DNA from: Caproicibacter sp047777415
GTDB taxonomy: Bacteria > Bacillota > Clostridia > Oscillospirales > Acutalibacteraceae
Assembly: GCA_047777415.1 (NCBI GenBank)
Contig: JBKEEO010000001.1
Span: forward strand, 1,426,001 to 1,490,000
DNA: 64,000 nt
Direction of reading: 5' to 3'
Of this stretch, positions 33,005 through 41,039 are shown one piece after another. The translations under genes were made by a program, and so were the position numbers. The first letter of the stretch is position 1. Each line of letters opens with the position of its first letter. Under the pieces are notes generated by a model. That model was given only the letters and a program-made list of their open reading frames with translations. It ran no database searches and was not told where the DNA came from.

Positions 33005-33048
33005 TTGCATTCTTTAAAATTGTTAACCGTACATTAACTGCCGTGGAA

Positions 33049-33492
33049 CTAAGGCTGGAAAATCAGCTTTTTGGACTGACGTCCTTTCTTTGTCATAGGG
33101 CAAATATTATAGACCGTTCCATTTTTTGCGACCATCGAAATCGGTATTTTCGGCAGCAAATTATGTATCATTTCCACGAAACCATTGACCGGTGCTTCTG
33201 CCATTCCTGTTACAATATGTGTTGCGTGAATGCTTTTTGCAAACCCGACGGCCATTAACGGTGCATCGTCATGAAAATAGACGGACATTTCAGCATCTGA
33301 GGCTTTTGCAGTCTGACGAAGATACTCCAATTCCTCACTATTGGTATCAAACCCTGCGGAAGTGGGCTGCACACACAACACGTGAAGTGGAACGTCCTGC
33401 GCATCGGAAATTTCTTTGCCTACGTGGATTAAACGGTCACAGTCACGTTGGCCGGTCACACATACAAGGACGGCTGCCTTGTTTCTTTTCAA
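33049..33492 (-). CDS. Universal stress protein (UspA) family
   Basis: The 147-residue protein has the alpha/beta Usp fold: AVLVCVTGQRDCDRLIHVGK at the start and a nucleotide-site-like segment THIVTGMAEAPVNGFVEMIH near residue 90. The sequence resembles the Usp domain of KdpD sensor kinases more than classical UspA, and the ATP motif GxxGx(9)G is not complete. It starts at TTG, six bases after AAGGAGG. Function unknown beyond family. Confidence 0.7.
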   Translation of the reverse strand: MKRNKAAVLVCVTGQRDCDRLIHVGKEISDAQDVPLHVLCVQPTSAGFDTNSEELEYLRQTAKASDAEMSVYFHDDAPLMAVGFAKSIHATHIVTGMAEAPVNGFVEMIHNLLPKIPISMVAKNGTVYNICPMTKKGRQSKKLIFQP

Positions 33493-33675
33493 AATTCTGC
33501 CTCCTTATTAAGCAGTGTCAATCGTTCTTCCTTAATTATTATATCAGAATCATTTTTTGTTTATGAAAACGAATTCTGTATAAAAGTTAAACATATTATG
33601 AACGATTATTTAAATATTTTTGTTTGTATTGCCTTGCACTATTATAATAACATATATGCATATGCAATGCAATAG

Positions 33676-33709
33676 CAAAAGAAACCCGGCGTCCAAAAGG
33701 GACGCCGGC
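33676..33709 (-). terminator. Intrinsic terminator of the M23 peptidase gene
   Basis: The stem CCGGCGTCC / GGACGCCGG with loop AAAAG is followed on the minus strand by TTTCTTTTGC. It lies just past the M23 gene stop. The rest of 33493-33675 is AT-rich spacer. Confidence 0.75.
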
Positions 33710-33713
33710 GGAA

Positions 33714-34490
33714 TTATTTCAAAATGGTAAGAGGGTCAACGTATTCTCCATTAATTTTTGTGGCAAAGTGCAGATGGGATTCTTCTGCCTGTTCATTTGG
33801 AACGATGCCAACGGTACCGAGTTCTTCACCACTTTCTACCGTGTCATCAGCTTTTACGTTTACCTTATCCAAACCGCAGTACCACGCTTCCACTTTGCCG
33901 TGCGCAATGATAACAGTGTTTCCGAGTTTGTCGTCCTTGTAAACTTTTGTCACCGTTCCGTTTGCAATTGCCTTTACGGGATCACCCTGCTCGGCACTGA
34001 AGTCAATACCTGTATGTGCGCGCCAGTCAAGTGTTGTTTTGCAGTAAATGGGATCGGTGCTGAACTTTCGCAAAACTGTCTTGCCTACCGGGTAAGAATA
34101 GCTTGCAACATCAGCTGCCGTTGGCTTGTTGGCTGCGGGAGCTTCGCTTTTTGTTTCTTCTTTCGGTTCAGATTCCGGTTTAGACTCCGGCTTTGATGAA
34201 GGAACTTGTGAACTGGACGGTGAAACGGATGATAATTCTGACTGTGAAGATGCTGCAGGTTTCGAAGAGGATTCAGGTTCTCCGTAAACGCCGCTGACGG
34301 TGTTGTTGGTCGGTTCCGTGCTCTGGAGTACTTCACTTTGCGATTCGTCTTCCGGTGTTGCGTAATTTATCACACTGTCATAGGTTGTCCAGGCTGCAAC
34401 ACCTACGGCAATTAGGCAGACCCCAAGTGCAATATAAAAACCTTTTGATGAAGATTTGTTTCCGCCATTTTTTTGTATGTGCAAATTCAA
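33714..34490 (-). CDS. Membrane-anchored M23 peptidase, SpoIIQ-like
   Basis: The 258-residue protein has one N-terminal transmembrane helix (GFYIALGVCLIAVGVAAW). A long low-complexity Ser/Pro/Glu/Lys linker follows, then a LytM (M23) domain with THTGIDFS-type metal residues (HTGIDF) and HLHF near the end. Single-helix M23 proteins like this include SpoIIQ, the forespore channel partner, though other cell-wall hydrolases share the layout. A TTG start at 34490 is chosen because GGAGGTGG lies five to seven bases upstream; an ATG 30 bases earlier has no site. The zinc ligands appear complete, so it may be enzymatically active. Confidence 0.75.
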   Translation of the reverse strand: MNLHIQKNGGNKSSSKGFYIALGVCLIAVGVAAWTTYDSVINYATPEDESQSEVLQSTEPTNNTVSGVYGEPESSSKPAASSQSELSSVSPSSSQVPSSKPESKPESEPKEETKSEAPAANKPTAADVASYSYPVGKTVLRKFSTDPIYCKTTLDWRAHTGIDFSAEQGDPVKAIANGTVTKVYKDDKLGNTVIIAHGKVEAWYCGLDKVNVKADDTVESGEELGTVGIVPNEQAEESHLHFATKINGEYVDPLTILK

Positions 34491-34520
34491 TTCTGCCACC
34501 TCCGAAAGTATTTTGACCAT

Positions 34521-34936
34521 AAAAACGGTCTGATATTCGGAATCGGCAGATAAAAGAAAGATTTTTTCAATGTAATTTTTAAAAGATCATGCAAATCAGA
34601 AAAGGAACCCGGTCGCTGTCGGCCGGGTTCGATTTCATTAGCTTGAGGGGTATATTGAGGAGGGTAGAACATGAATCAAAGAGCGGTGCGGCTCCGACTC
34701 TCTGATTACGCTTTTATTATAGCTGTCATGCGCAAAAAAGTTGTGAATGAGTTGTGAATACCATTTGAACTTTTTTCGAAAATTAAAAATAAGCTGATTT
34801 CGTGTCAGCAAGATATTATTTGCTGGAAAAGGAACGTAGCACCAAACGTAGCTTCAAAATTGGAACCTATATTTGTATTTTACCGCCCCAAAAGGGTAAA
34901 AATAAAAATATCTAAAATTTTTGGAAGGAGATTGCT
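34521..34936. other. Gene-free interval with hairpins
   Basis: The stretch contains a GC-rich hairpin at 34599-34630 (GAACCCGG / CCGGGTTC; T run on the minus strand) and an imperfect inverted repeat at 34674-34707 (AATCA-AGAG / CTCT-TGATT). A TATAAT on the minus strand (about 34715-34720) could serve the M23 gene. A 28-codon frame with a good GGAGGG site starts at ATG 34671 on the plus strand, but it coincides with the inverted repeat, so I do not call it a gene. The last 130 bases are AT-rich and lead into the ferredoxin gene. Confidence 0.4.
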
Positions 34937-35125
34937 ATGAAAGCCAGTCTTGACAGAAGCGGCTGTATTTCCTGCGGCCTGTGTGCGCAAACATGCCCGG
35001 AAGTTTTCCGCATGGCGGATGATGGGGTAGCAGAGGTTTACAAGGAGGATGTACCAAAGGAGGTCGAGGAAAAAGCGATAGAAGCACAGAATGGATGCCC
35101 GGTGTCAGTTATCACGGTAGAATAA
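34937..35125 (+). CDS. 4Fe-4S ferredoxin
   Basis: This 62-residue electron carrier ligates one [4Fe-4S] cluster through CISCGLCAQTCP plus a distal NGCPV cysteine; the spacing rules out the two-cluster clostridial type. It resembles the single-cluster ferredoxins of Thermotoga and Bacillus (Fer). GGAAGGAG precedes the ATG, and a nested hairpin terminator follows. The redox partner is not indicated by its neighbours. Confidence 0.92.
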   Translation: MKASLDRSGCISCGLCAQTCPEVFRMADDGVAEVYKEDVPKEVEEKAIEAQNGCPVSVITVE

Positions 35126-35126
35126 A

Positions 35127-35173
35127 AAGCGAAAAGCGGTGAACAGCTTTTTCGGCTACTTGCCGCTTTTTAC
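35127..35173 (+). terminator. Intrinsic terminator of the ferredoxin gene
   Basis: Nested stems (AAAAAGCG / CGCTTTTT outer, GAAAAGC / GCTTTTTC inner) end in TTTTTAC. Confidence 0.7.
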
Positions 35174-35253
35174 ATATTATTATATTGTTTCCGCTCTCTG
35201 CGGTGGTTGAGAATCGAATCATTCTTTTCTTTCGCTATGCCAATGATTATTGC

Positions 35254-35265
35254 AAACATTTGTTT
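35254..35265 (+). promoter_or_regulatory. Possible LexA box ahead of lexA
   Basis: AAAC-ATTT-GTTT fits a relaxed form of the Firmicutes SOS box (GAAC-N4-GTTC) and lies 22 bases upstream of the TATAAT at 35287-35292. Autoregulation of lexA would be expected. The match is imperfect in the GAAC/GTTC core. Confidence 0.35.
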
Positions 35266-35320
35266 TTATTTCCTGCTTGATTATGGTATAATGAATTTAT
35301 TAAAAAGGGAAGGTGATGAG

Positions 35321-35905
35321 ATGCTGACCAAAAGCCAACAGAAGGTGTACGATTACTTAAAAGGCAGGCTGGAAAATGGGTTGCCGCCGACAGTCCGAGA
35401 GATTTGCAGGGCGACGGGTCTGAAATCCACTTCCAGCGTGCATGCGCATTTAAAATCGCTGGAAGAAAAAGGTCTGATTACTCGTGATCGTGGGCTCAAC
35501 CGCGCAATTCATCTTGCAGGGGAGCAGCCGACTGTGCAGGTGCCGATTTTAGGCCGCGTTGCGGCAGGAAAGCCGATTCTTGCCGTAGAGGAGATTGAAG
35601 GATATCTGCCGTATTCCCCGAGGAAGCGTGCGGGGGACGAAGAATTTTTTGCACTGAACGTAAAAGGCGAAAGTATGAAGGACGCCGGAATTCTGGATGG
35701 CGATATTGTGGTCGCTTTGAAAACGAACACAGCATTGGACGGAGAAATTGTCGTTGCACTCATTGAAGACGAAGCAACCGTAAAACGCCTGTTCCGTGAA
35801 AAGGATTGTGTTCGCCTTCAGCCGGAAAATCCGGATTTTGAGCCGATTTATTCAAGAAATGTGCAGATTCTGGGAAAGGTTGTGGCGGTGTACCGTTATT
35901 ATTAA
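35321..35905 (+). CDS. lexA: LexA repressor
   Basis: This 194-residue SOS repressor has a winged helix N-terminus (LTKSQQKVYDYLKGRLENGL, then ICRATGLKSTSSVHAHLKSL) and an S24 self-cleaving C-terminal domain. The cleavage site A-G lies in GRVAAGKPI, the catalytic serine in VKGESMKDAGILDGD and the lysine in VVALKTNTALDGEIVV. The ATG at 35321 follows AAGGTGATGAG and gives the family start; 38 further upstream codons are non-homologous. Relevant also to the prophage, whose promoter at 55650-55678 has a GAAC-N4-GTTC operator. Confidence 0.93.
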   Translation: MLTKSQQKVYDYLKGRLENGLPPTVREICRATGLKSTSSVHAHLKSLEEKGLITRDRGLNRAIHLAGEQPTVQVPILGRVAAGKPILAVEEIEGYLPYSPRKRAGDEEFFALNVKGESMKDAGILDGDIVVALKTNTALDGEIVVALIEDEATVKRLFREKDCVRLQPENPDFEPIYSRNVQILGKVVAVYRYY

Positions 35906-35907
35906 AG

Positions 35908-36495
35908 TTAAGGCGTTTCATCCTTGATTAAAACAGCACGCACGGGGGATGCTTCCGCACCGCTGAGCAGAAGCGGCAGGGCAATGAGCCGGTATTCACC
36001 GGGTTCCACGCAGGCCAGATTCAGCCCTTCCAGAATTGGAATACCGGCGCTGAGCAGTTCCACGTGTGGAGCATGTTCATCATCTGGTGCACCGATGCTT
36101 TGCGCATCTGTTCCGACTAACGAAACTCCCGCGTCGGCGAGTGCAAACGCCGCGCTTTGGGATAAAAACGCAGTTCCATTTCCTTGAAACAGGAACCTGT
36201 CGCCCTCTTTGGGAGCGAGATGGTCAATATCCTTTCCGGTTAGAATTCCCTGTGCGGGGATGACTTTGCATGGCCCGATACAGCGGGAAAGTTCCACTTT
36301 ATCTATGGAATCTCCGTCCGCAATAAAGTGCAGCGGTGCATCCAAATGGGTTGCATTGTGGCAGCAAGCGTAAAATCCGGAAAGATTGTACTCGTCACCT
36401 AAATCCATGCGGCGCACGAATTCCCTGCGCGGAGCAGGATCGCCTGGGTAAGGGTCGGATGAAAAAAGATCATTGGTGATATCAATCAGTTTCAT
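35908..36495 (-). CDS. Cyclase-family metal hydrolase (kynurenine formamidase-like)
   Basis: The 195-residue protein has the cyclase/KynB signature HNATHLDAPLHF (HxxTHxDxPxH-like metal site) and GRLxxL-type C-terminal region (YRLIALPLLLSGAEASPVRAVL). Members hydrolyse N-formylkynurenine or related amides, but many are uncharacterised. It is 17 bases downstream of mtnN on the same strand. Substrate cannot be stated. Confidence 0.8.
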   Translation of the reverse strand: MKLIDITNDLFSSDPYPGDPAPRREFVRRMDLGDEYNLSGFYACCHNATHLDAPLHFIADGDSIDKVELSRCIGPCKVIPAQGILTGKDIDHLAPKEGDRFLFQGNGTAFLSQSAAFALADAGVSLVGTDAQSIGAPDDEHAPHVELLSAGIPILEGLNLACVEPGEYRLIALPLLLSGAEASPVRAVLIKDETP

Positions 36496-36512
36496 GCCGA
36501 TGCCCCCTTTTT

Positions 36513-37205
36513 TTAAATCCTCGGCAGTAGATTTTGGATAATCTCTGTCAGTTCTTTGGCGGAGCGTTCTGCAAATTCCGTGAAATCCATTGCAGCATGT
36601 TCGTTTGCATTATCCGATATGGCACGGAGTACGACGAAATCAACCTTATTTAGATAACAGACCTGCGCGATGCTTCCGCCTTCCATTTCACAGGCAGAGG
36701 CACCGAATTCTTCCGCAATGCGGCCCAGATGTTCCGACTCACAGACAAACTGGTCGCCAGTCGCAATAACACCCGTATGTATTTTTTCCGGTGCCAGTAC
36801 TTTTTTGGCAGCGGAAACGGACTGTTCGATGAGGTTACTGGAAGCTGGTATATGAACGATATCCGGGCCGCTTAAAAACCCTTTCTCATCACCGAGTGCG
36901 CTTGTGTCCATATCGTGCTGAACCAGCGAGGTGGAAATGACGACATCGCCGATTTTCACCCCGCTGCCGGTTCCGCCCGCGACTCCTACATTCAAAAGTG
37001 CCGTCGGATGATACCGCAGAATCATGGTTTGCGCGCAGACCGCCGCGGCCACCTTTCCAATTCCGCATCGGGCAACGACGCAGTCTATGCCTGAAATTTT
37101 TCCTCTATGATAATGAATTCCGCTGATGGTTTCGGATGTTCGCTCCGGCATTAAGTCCAGCAAATCCTGTACCTCTACGTCCATCGCTCCAATGATTCCG
37201 ATCAT
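36513..37205 (-). CDS. mtnN: 5'-methylthioadenosine/S-adenosylhomocysteine nucleosidase
   Basis: This 230-residue nucleosidase cleaves adenine from MTA and SAH. The opening IGIIGAMDVEVQDLL, the nucleoside site NVGVAGGTGSGVKIGDVVIS and ACEMEGGSIAQVCYLN with catalytic residues, and the acidic SDNANEHAAMDFTEF are all present. ATG 37205 is nine bases after GTGGGGG, and the length then matches the family (about 230); the ATG at 37211 is a close alternative. It follows the polyphosphate kinase gene by 58 bases. Confidence 0.92.
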   Translation of the reverse strand: MIGIIGAMDVEVQDLLDLMPERTSETISGIHYHRGKISGIDCVVARCGIGKVAAAVCAQTMILRYHPTALLNVGVAGGTGSGVKIGDVVISTSLVQHDMDTSALGDEKGFLSGPDIVHIPASSNLIEQSVSAAKKVLAPEKIHTGVIATGDQFVCESEHLGRIAEEFGASACEMEGGSIAQVCYLNKVDFVVLRAISDNANEHAAMDFTEFAERSAKELTEIIQNLLPRI

Positions 37206-37263
37206 TATCATGTACCCCCACTTATTATTACTTCTTAGATAATACGTTTTTTCAAGAGGAAAA

Positions 37264-38778
37264 TCAATCCTCTTTCCGTCCGCAGGGACGTTTTTTACCG
37301 CATTTTTTCTCGATTGCATCGGTGATGAGTTCCAGCACTTGAATTCGCCCGAATTTTTTGTCCTGCGTGGAAATAATATGCCATGGCGCATTTTGGGTTG
37401 AAGTGTATTTGAGCATGTCGTTTACACAGATTTCATATTGATCCCATTTGCTGCGGTTGCGCCAGTCCTCATCGGTGATTTTCCACTGCTTTTCGGGGTT
37501 GTTCTGCCGAGCCTGAAAACGGCGGAGCTGTTCCTCTTTGCTGATTTGCAGCCAGAATTTCAAAATCACTGCGCCCCAGTCGGAGAGCTCCTGCTCAAAT
37601 TCGTTAATTTCGCGATACGCGCGCCGCCATTCGCTTTCCGTGCAGAATCCTTCCACACGTTCCACAAGTACACGGCCGTACCAAGTACGGTCAAAAATAG
37701 CAACATGGCCGTCTCGGGGCAGATTTTTCCAGAAACGCCACAGATAGTGCCGAGCAGCTTCGTCCGGCGTGGGGGAGGCGATGGGGATTACCTGGTATCC
37801 GCGTGGGTCCAGCGCCTTTGCCACCCGACGGATTGTGCCGCCTTTCCCGGCAGCATCCCAGCCTTCAAATGCCAAAATGACCGGTATCTTTTTTAGGTAC
37901 AGCTCACTGTGTAACTGACGCAGCTGTTTTTGCTGTTTTTTCAGCCGCTTTTGGTACTCTTCTCGGCTCAGTGTTCCGTCAAGTGAAACGTCAGCCAGTT
38001 TCGGCATTGGCAGGAATGAATAGCTGCCGGGCCAAATCGGTTTTCGGGCGGTAGGTTCACCGGCAGAGGAATGCCTCAGTGCTTCCGTCACACGAGCGAT
38101 CACGGCTCTGAAAACATCGAGCGCGGCCGCACGGCGGTCCGTTCCGGAAAGCAGGTGCCACGGTGCGGCCGTTGTGTTGGTGTAGCTTATCATTTCGTCG
38201 AACGCCGCACGGTATTTTTCGTACTGACGATTTCGTTTCCAGTCCTGTTCGCTTACTCTCCATTGGGTATTGCGGTTTTTTGCAAGTGCTTGAAAACGTT
38301 CTTTCTGTTCCTTTTTGCTGATATGGACAAAGAATTTAATGATTAGATATCCCGCATCCGTCAGTTGGCGTTCTAAGGTGTTAATGCTGTTCAGGCGCCG
38401 TGTCAGTTCTTCGGTGCTCACGTTTTCTTCCAGCCTTGCGGTGGAAACATCCAGATACCAGCTGCGGTCCAGAACGGAAAGGTCACCGGCTTTCGGAATA
38501 AAATTCCAGTACCGCCACAGAACCGGTTTTCTTTTCTCCAGCTGTGTCGGATTCGTAATTGAATGTACTTTGCACCAGCGCGGGTCAAAATTCAGAATCA
38601 AATCCGAGATTAAATCCCCTTTTCCGGAGACACCCCATCCTTCGAACAGGATAATGACGGGTAATTTCTGTTTGAGCACTTGCTGCTGTAGCGCAGAAAG
38701 CTGTCTGCGAAGTTCTTTGGCAAGGGATTTATATTCCTGCTTGGAAATGCTTTTGTTCAGCTCAATTTTTTCCAGCAT
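37264..38778 (-). CDS. Two-domain polyphosphate kinase 2 (polyphosphate:AMP phosphotransferase type)
   Basis: The 504-residue protein contains two PPK2 domains in tandem. The first (about 10-230) has Walker A-like FEGWGVSGKGDLISD and LDRSWY; the second (about 265-490) has AFEGWDAAGKGGTIRR, DRTWYGRVLVERVEGF and RFQARQNNPEKQWKI. Two-domain PPK2 enzymes phosphorylate AMP to ADP with polyphosphate; in them the C-terminal domain is catalytic and the N-terminal one degenerate, which fits the shorter lid region here. ATG 38778 is chosen for its spacing from AAAGGAC. The ISLre2 element ends 84 bases upstream of this start, so its native promoter may have been displaced. Confidence 0.88.
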   Translation of the reverse strand: MLEKIELNKSISKQEYKSLAKELRRQLSALQQQVLKQKLPVIILFEGWGVSGKGDLISDLILNFDPRWCKVHSITNPTQLEKRKPVLWRYWNFIPKAGDLSVLDRSWYLDVSTARLEENVSTEELTRRLNSINTLERQLTDAGYLIIKFFVHISKKEQKERFQALAKNRNTQWRVSEQDWKRNRQYEKYRAAFDEMISYTNTTAAPWHLLSGTDRRAAALDVFRAVIARVTEALRHSSAGEPTARKPIWPGSYSFLPMPKLADVSLDGTLSREEYQKRLKKQQKQLRQLHSELYLKKIPVILAFEGWDAAGKGGTIRRVAKALDPRGYQVIPIASPTPDEAARHYLWRFWKNLPRDGHVAIFDRTWYGRVLVERVEGFCTESEWRRAYREINEFEQELSDWGAVILKFWLQISKEEQLRRFQARQNNPEKQWKITDEDWRNRSKWDQYEICVNDMLKYTSTQNAPWHIISTQDKKFGRIQVLELITDAIEKKCGKKRPCGRKED

Positions 38779-38852
38779 TTCAAACACCGTCCTTTTTCAT
38801 TTAGTATGTACGGGATTAGCCGTTGTCATTAAGAATCGGAGAACAAAAGGCA

Positions 38853-38861
38853 AATTCATGC
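38853..38861 (+). repeat. Left 9-bp target duplication of ISLre2
   Basis: AATTCATGC is repeated exactly at 40422-40430, abutting the other end of the element. Confidence 0.8.
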
Positions 38862-38905
38862 CATAGTGTAAAATAATTGTAGGACATTTTCAGGATAAAA
38901 AATAA

Positions 38906-38972
38906 CAAGAGATCCTCACTTTTTGATACAATGTAATCACCATAAAAAACCATTAAAAAGGAGGATCTCTTG
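38906..38972 (+). promoter_or_regulatory. Inverted repeat that can sequester the transposase start
   Basis: CAAGAGATCCTC (38906-38917) is exactly complementary to GAGGATCTCTTG (38961-38972), which contains the Shine-Dalgarno sequence and the first base of the GTG start. A transcript entering from outside would hide the start; one beginning near the -10-like TACAAT at 38927-38932 would lack the left arm. IS10 and IS50 use the same logic. Confidence 0.5.
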
Positions 38973-40354
38973 TGAATACTATTGTAATACAAAACTGCAA
39001 AAATTTCATCAATAAAATCTTAAGTTTTATGAGCGAAACTCATACAAACAAACTAGAAGAACTAGAAACCGGACTAGAGACCATCACCTTTGACTTCATA
39101 CTAAATATGATGAAAATCTACGTGGAAAACCTTGATAAGGAGATAAAAGCCGATAAGAAATGGCGAAGAAAAAACGGCATTGTAGTAGAGCGAAATAGTG
39201 ATAAACGAGAAATCTTTACAAAGTTCGGAGTGCTCACATACCACAGGACCTACTTTTACGATAAGAAAAATGATACATATATATACCTAGTCGATACAGC
39301 CTTAGGAATCGACCCCTATGAAAGAATATCAACTGCAGTAGCAGCAGATATGGTAGAGTACTCTAGTGATAACTCCTATGCAAAAAGCAGTCTACATGCA
39401 ACCGGCGGTATTGTAAGCAGGCAAACCGTAATGAACAAAACAAGAAAAGTAAATGAAGAAAAACTAAAGATAGAAACTGAAAGTCCAAAGCGCAAAGTAC
39501 AATTTCTCCACATAGATGCCGATGAAGACCATGTAGCCCTACAAGATGGCAAAAATGCAAAAGTTCCCCTGATTACCATATACGAAGGCACAAAAAGAAT
39601 AGCAAAACGCGGAGAATGCATAAACCCCCACCATATACACGGATTTGGCCAGGACCTTGAAGAAACATGGCTAAAAGTTGCCAACTACATTTACGATAGA
39701 TATGACATAGACTATCTAAAACGCATCTATATTCACGGAGACGGAGCCTTATGGATAAAGACCGGCCAAGAATGGTTACCCAAATCCAAAATGGTCCTAG
39801 ACAAATATCATCTAAACAAAGCACTACTTGAAGCTACAGCAGGGCAATGGCAATACAGAAAAGCGATATACAGCAGTATTTACGAAGGTGACTTGCCAAG
39901 ATTTAGTAAACTGGTGGATGAACTTAAGCAGACTGCCCAGAGCCCTAAAAAACGAGAGAGAATAAATCAATTTAAAAACTACATAAAAAACAACTGGAAA
40001 GCTATCACAATATACAAAAAAGATGGAGTAGATGGTAGCTGCACAGAGGGTCATATTAGCCATGTATTATCCAGCCGATTTAGTTCTCGACCTATGGGCT
40101 GGAGCAAGAAAGGGCTAAAAGCCATAGCCGACATAAGGATTTATTGCCAAAATGGTGGAAAGATAACTCCCAATCATTTTACAAAAGCAAAACAACAATA
40201 CAAGATAAAACAAGAGACAATTAAGAAGGCCAAGGAAGTATTTAGCAAAACCACGTATGAGAAGTTAAATAACATACCTGTTTTTAATATGGGCAAAAAA
40301 ACTCCAATATTAACTATATTAAAGGGCATACAACAGAGCGGGTATGCTATATAG
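38972..40354 (+). CDS. ISLre2-family transposase (UPF0236)
   Basis: This 460-residue protein belongs to the UPF0236/ISLre2 family. Characteristic segments are FGVLTYHRTYFYDKKNDTYI, HIDADEDHVALQDGK, IHGDGALWIKTGQEWLPKS and CTEGHISHVLSSRFSSRPMG. The DDE residues probably include the aspartates of DADED and HGDGALW. The GTG start lies seven bases after AAGGAGG. The frame is intact. Confidence 0.92.
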   Translation: MNTIVIQNCKNFINKILSFMSETHTNKLEELETGLETITFDFILNMMKIYVENLDKEIKADKKWRRKNGIVVERNSDKREIFTKFGVLTYHRTYFYDKKNDTYIYLVDTALGIDPYERISTAVAADMVEYSSDNSYAKSSLHATGGIVSRQTVMNKTRKVNEEKLKIETESPKRKVQFLHIDADEDHVALQDGKNAKVPLITIYEGTKRIAKRGECINPHHIHGFGQDLEETWLKVANYIYDRYDIDYLKRIYIHGDGALWIKTGQEWLPKSKMVLDKYHLNKALLEATAGQWQYRKAIYSSIYEGDLPRFSKLVDELKQTAQSPKKRERINQFKNYIKNNWKAITIYKKDGVDGSCTEGHISHVLSSRFSSRPMGWSKKGLKAIADIRIYCQNGGKITPNHFTKAKQQYKIKQETIKKAKEVFSKTTYEKLNNIPVFNMGKKTPILTILKGIQQSGYAI

Positions 40355-40421
40355 CAGGTTTTGTATCAAAAAGATGGGGATACCTTTAACTTTAATTATC
40401 CTACAACAACTTGACACTATC

Positions 40422-40430
40422 AATTCATGC
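40422..40430 (+). repeat. Right 9-bp target duplication of ISLre2
   Basis: Second AATTCATGC, immediately after the right end of the element and about 30 bases before the TATAAT (40460-40465) of ruvC. Confidence 0.8.
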
Positions 40431-40498
40431 TGCGGTATTTCCTAGTATCCGCATTTGTGTTATAATAAAACGAATATTTTCCGGAAGGATGAAAGCCG

Positions 40499-41029
40499 AT
40501 GGTAATCCTCGGAATCGACCCCGGATACGCAATTGTGGGCTATGGACTGATTCGGGCGCAAGGCGGCAGGTTTGTGCCGCTGGAGCACGGCGCCATAGAA
40601 ACCCATGCCGGAGAAGATTTCTGCATAAGGCTCCAAACAATATATAATGGTGTGCGGGCCGTGACGGCAAAATGGCATCCGGATGCCGTGTCCATAGAAA
40701 AACTTTATTTTCAAAACAACCAGAAAACCGCCATCGGCGTAGCAGAAGCACGCGGCGTGATTCTGTTGGCTGCACACCAATCCGGCGCAAAGGTCTACGA
40801 ATATACACCCCTGCAAGTGAAATTGGCGGTGACCGGTTACGGGCAGGCAAAAAAGCCGCAGGTGATGGAAATGACACGCCGCCTTCTCTGTTTAAAGGAA
40901 GTGCCAAAGCCGGACGATACTGCCGATGCGCTTGCTATGGCGGTATGCCACGGTCAGGCGGCTGGCTCAGCAACAAGACAGGCGATGTTTTCGAGCGGAA
41001 TCATGCTCCGAAACAAAAGCCGCAGATGA
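40499..41029 (+). CDS. ruvC: Holliday junction resolvase RuvC
   Basis: This 176-residue endonuclease cuts Holliday junctions. The four acidic residues are visible in ILGIDPGYAIVG, SIEKLYF, and KPDDTADALAMAVCH near the C-terminus. The ATG follows GGAAGGAT. It starts the ruvC-ruvA-ruvB operon; TATAAT at 40460-40465 is the likely -10, with the ISLre2 element just upstream of the -35 region. Confidence 0.95.
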   Translation: MVILGIDPGYAIVGYGLIRAQGGRFVPLEHGAIETHAGEDFCIRLQTIYNGVRAVTAKWHPDAVSIEKLYFQNNQKTAIGVAEARGVILLAAHQSGAKVYEYTPLQVKLAVTGYGQAKKPQVMEMTRRLLCLKEVPKPDDTADALAMAVCHGQAAGSATRQAMFSSGIMLRNKSRR

Positions 41030-41039
41030 CGGAGGAATC

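Larger units (their letters stand above)
38862..40421 (+). mobile_element. ISLre2-family insertion sequence, complete
   Basis: The 1560-bp element has inverted repeats of about 22 bp (38863-38884 and 40399-40420) sharing ATAGTGT and TTGTAGGA, and 9-bp target duplications. The element is clearly more AT-rich in codon use than its neighbours, which indicates recent arrival from another host. It lies in the divergent promoter region between the polyphosphate kinase gene and ruvC. Confidence 0.9.

Noticed and set aside
34671..34757. 28-codon plus-strand frame with good ribosome binding site
   Set aside because: It coincides with an imperfect inverted repeat and encodes an unremarkable peptide, so coding is not supported without conservation data.
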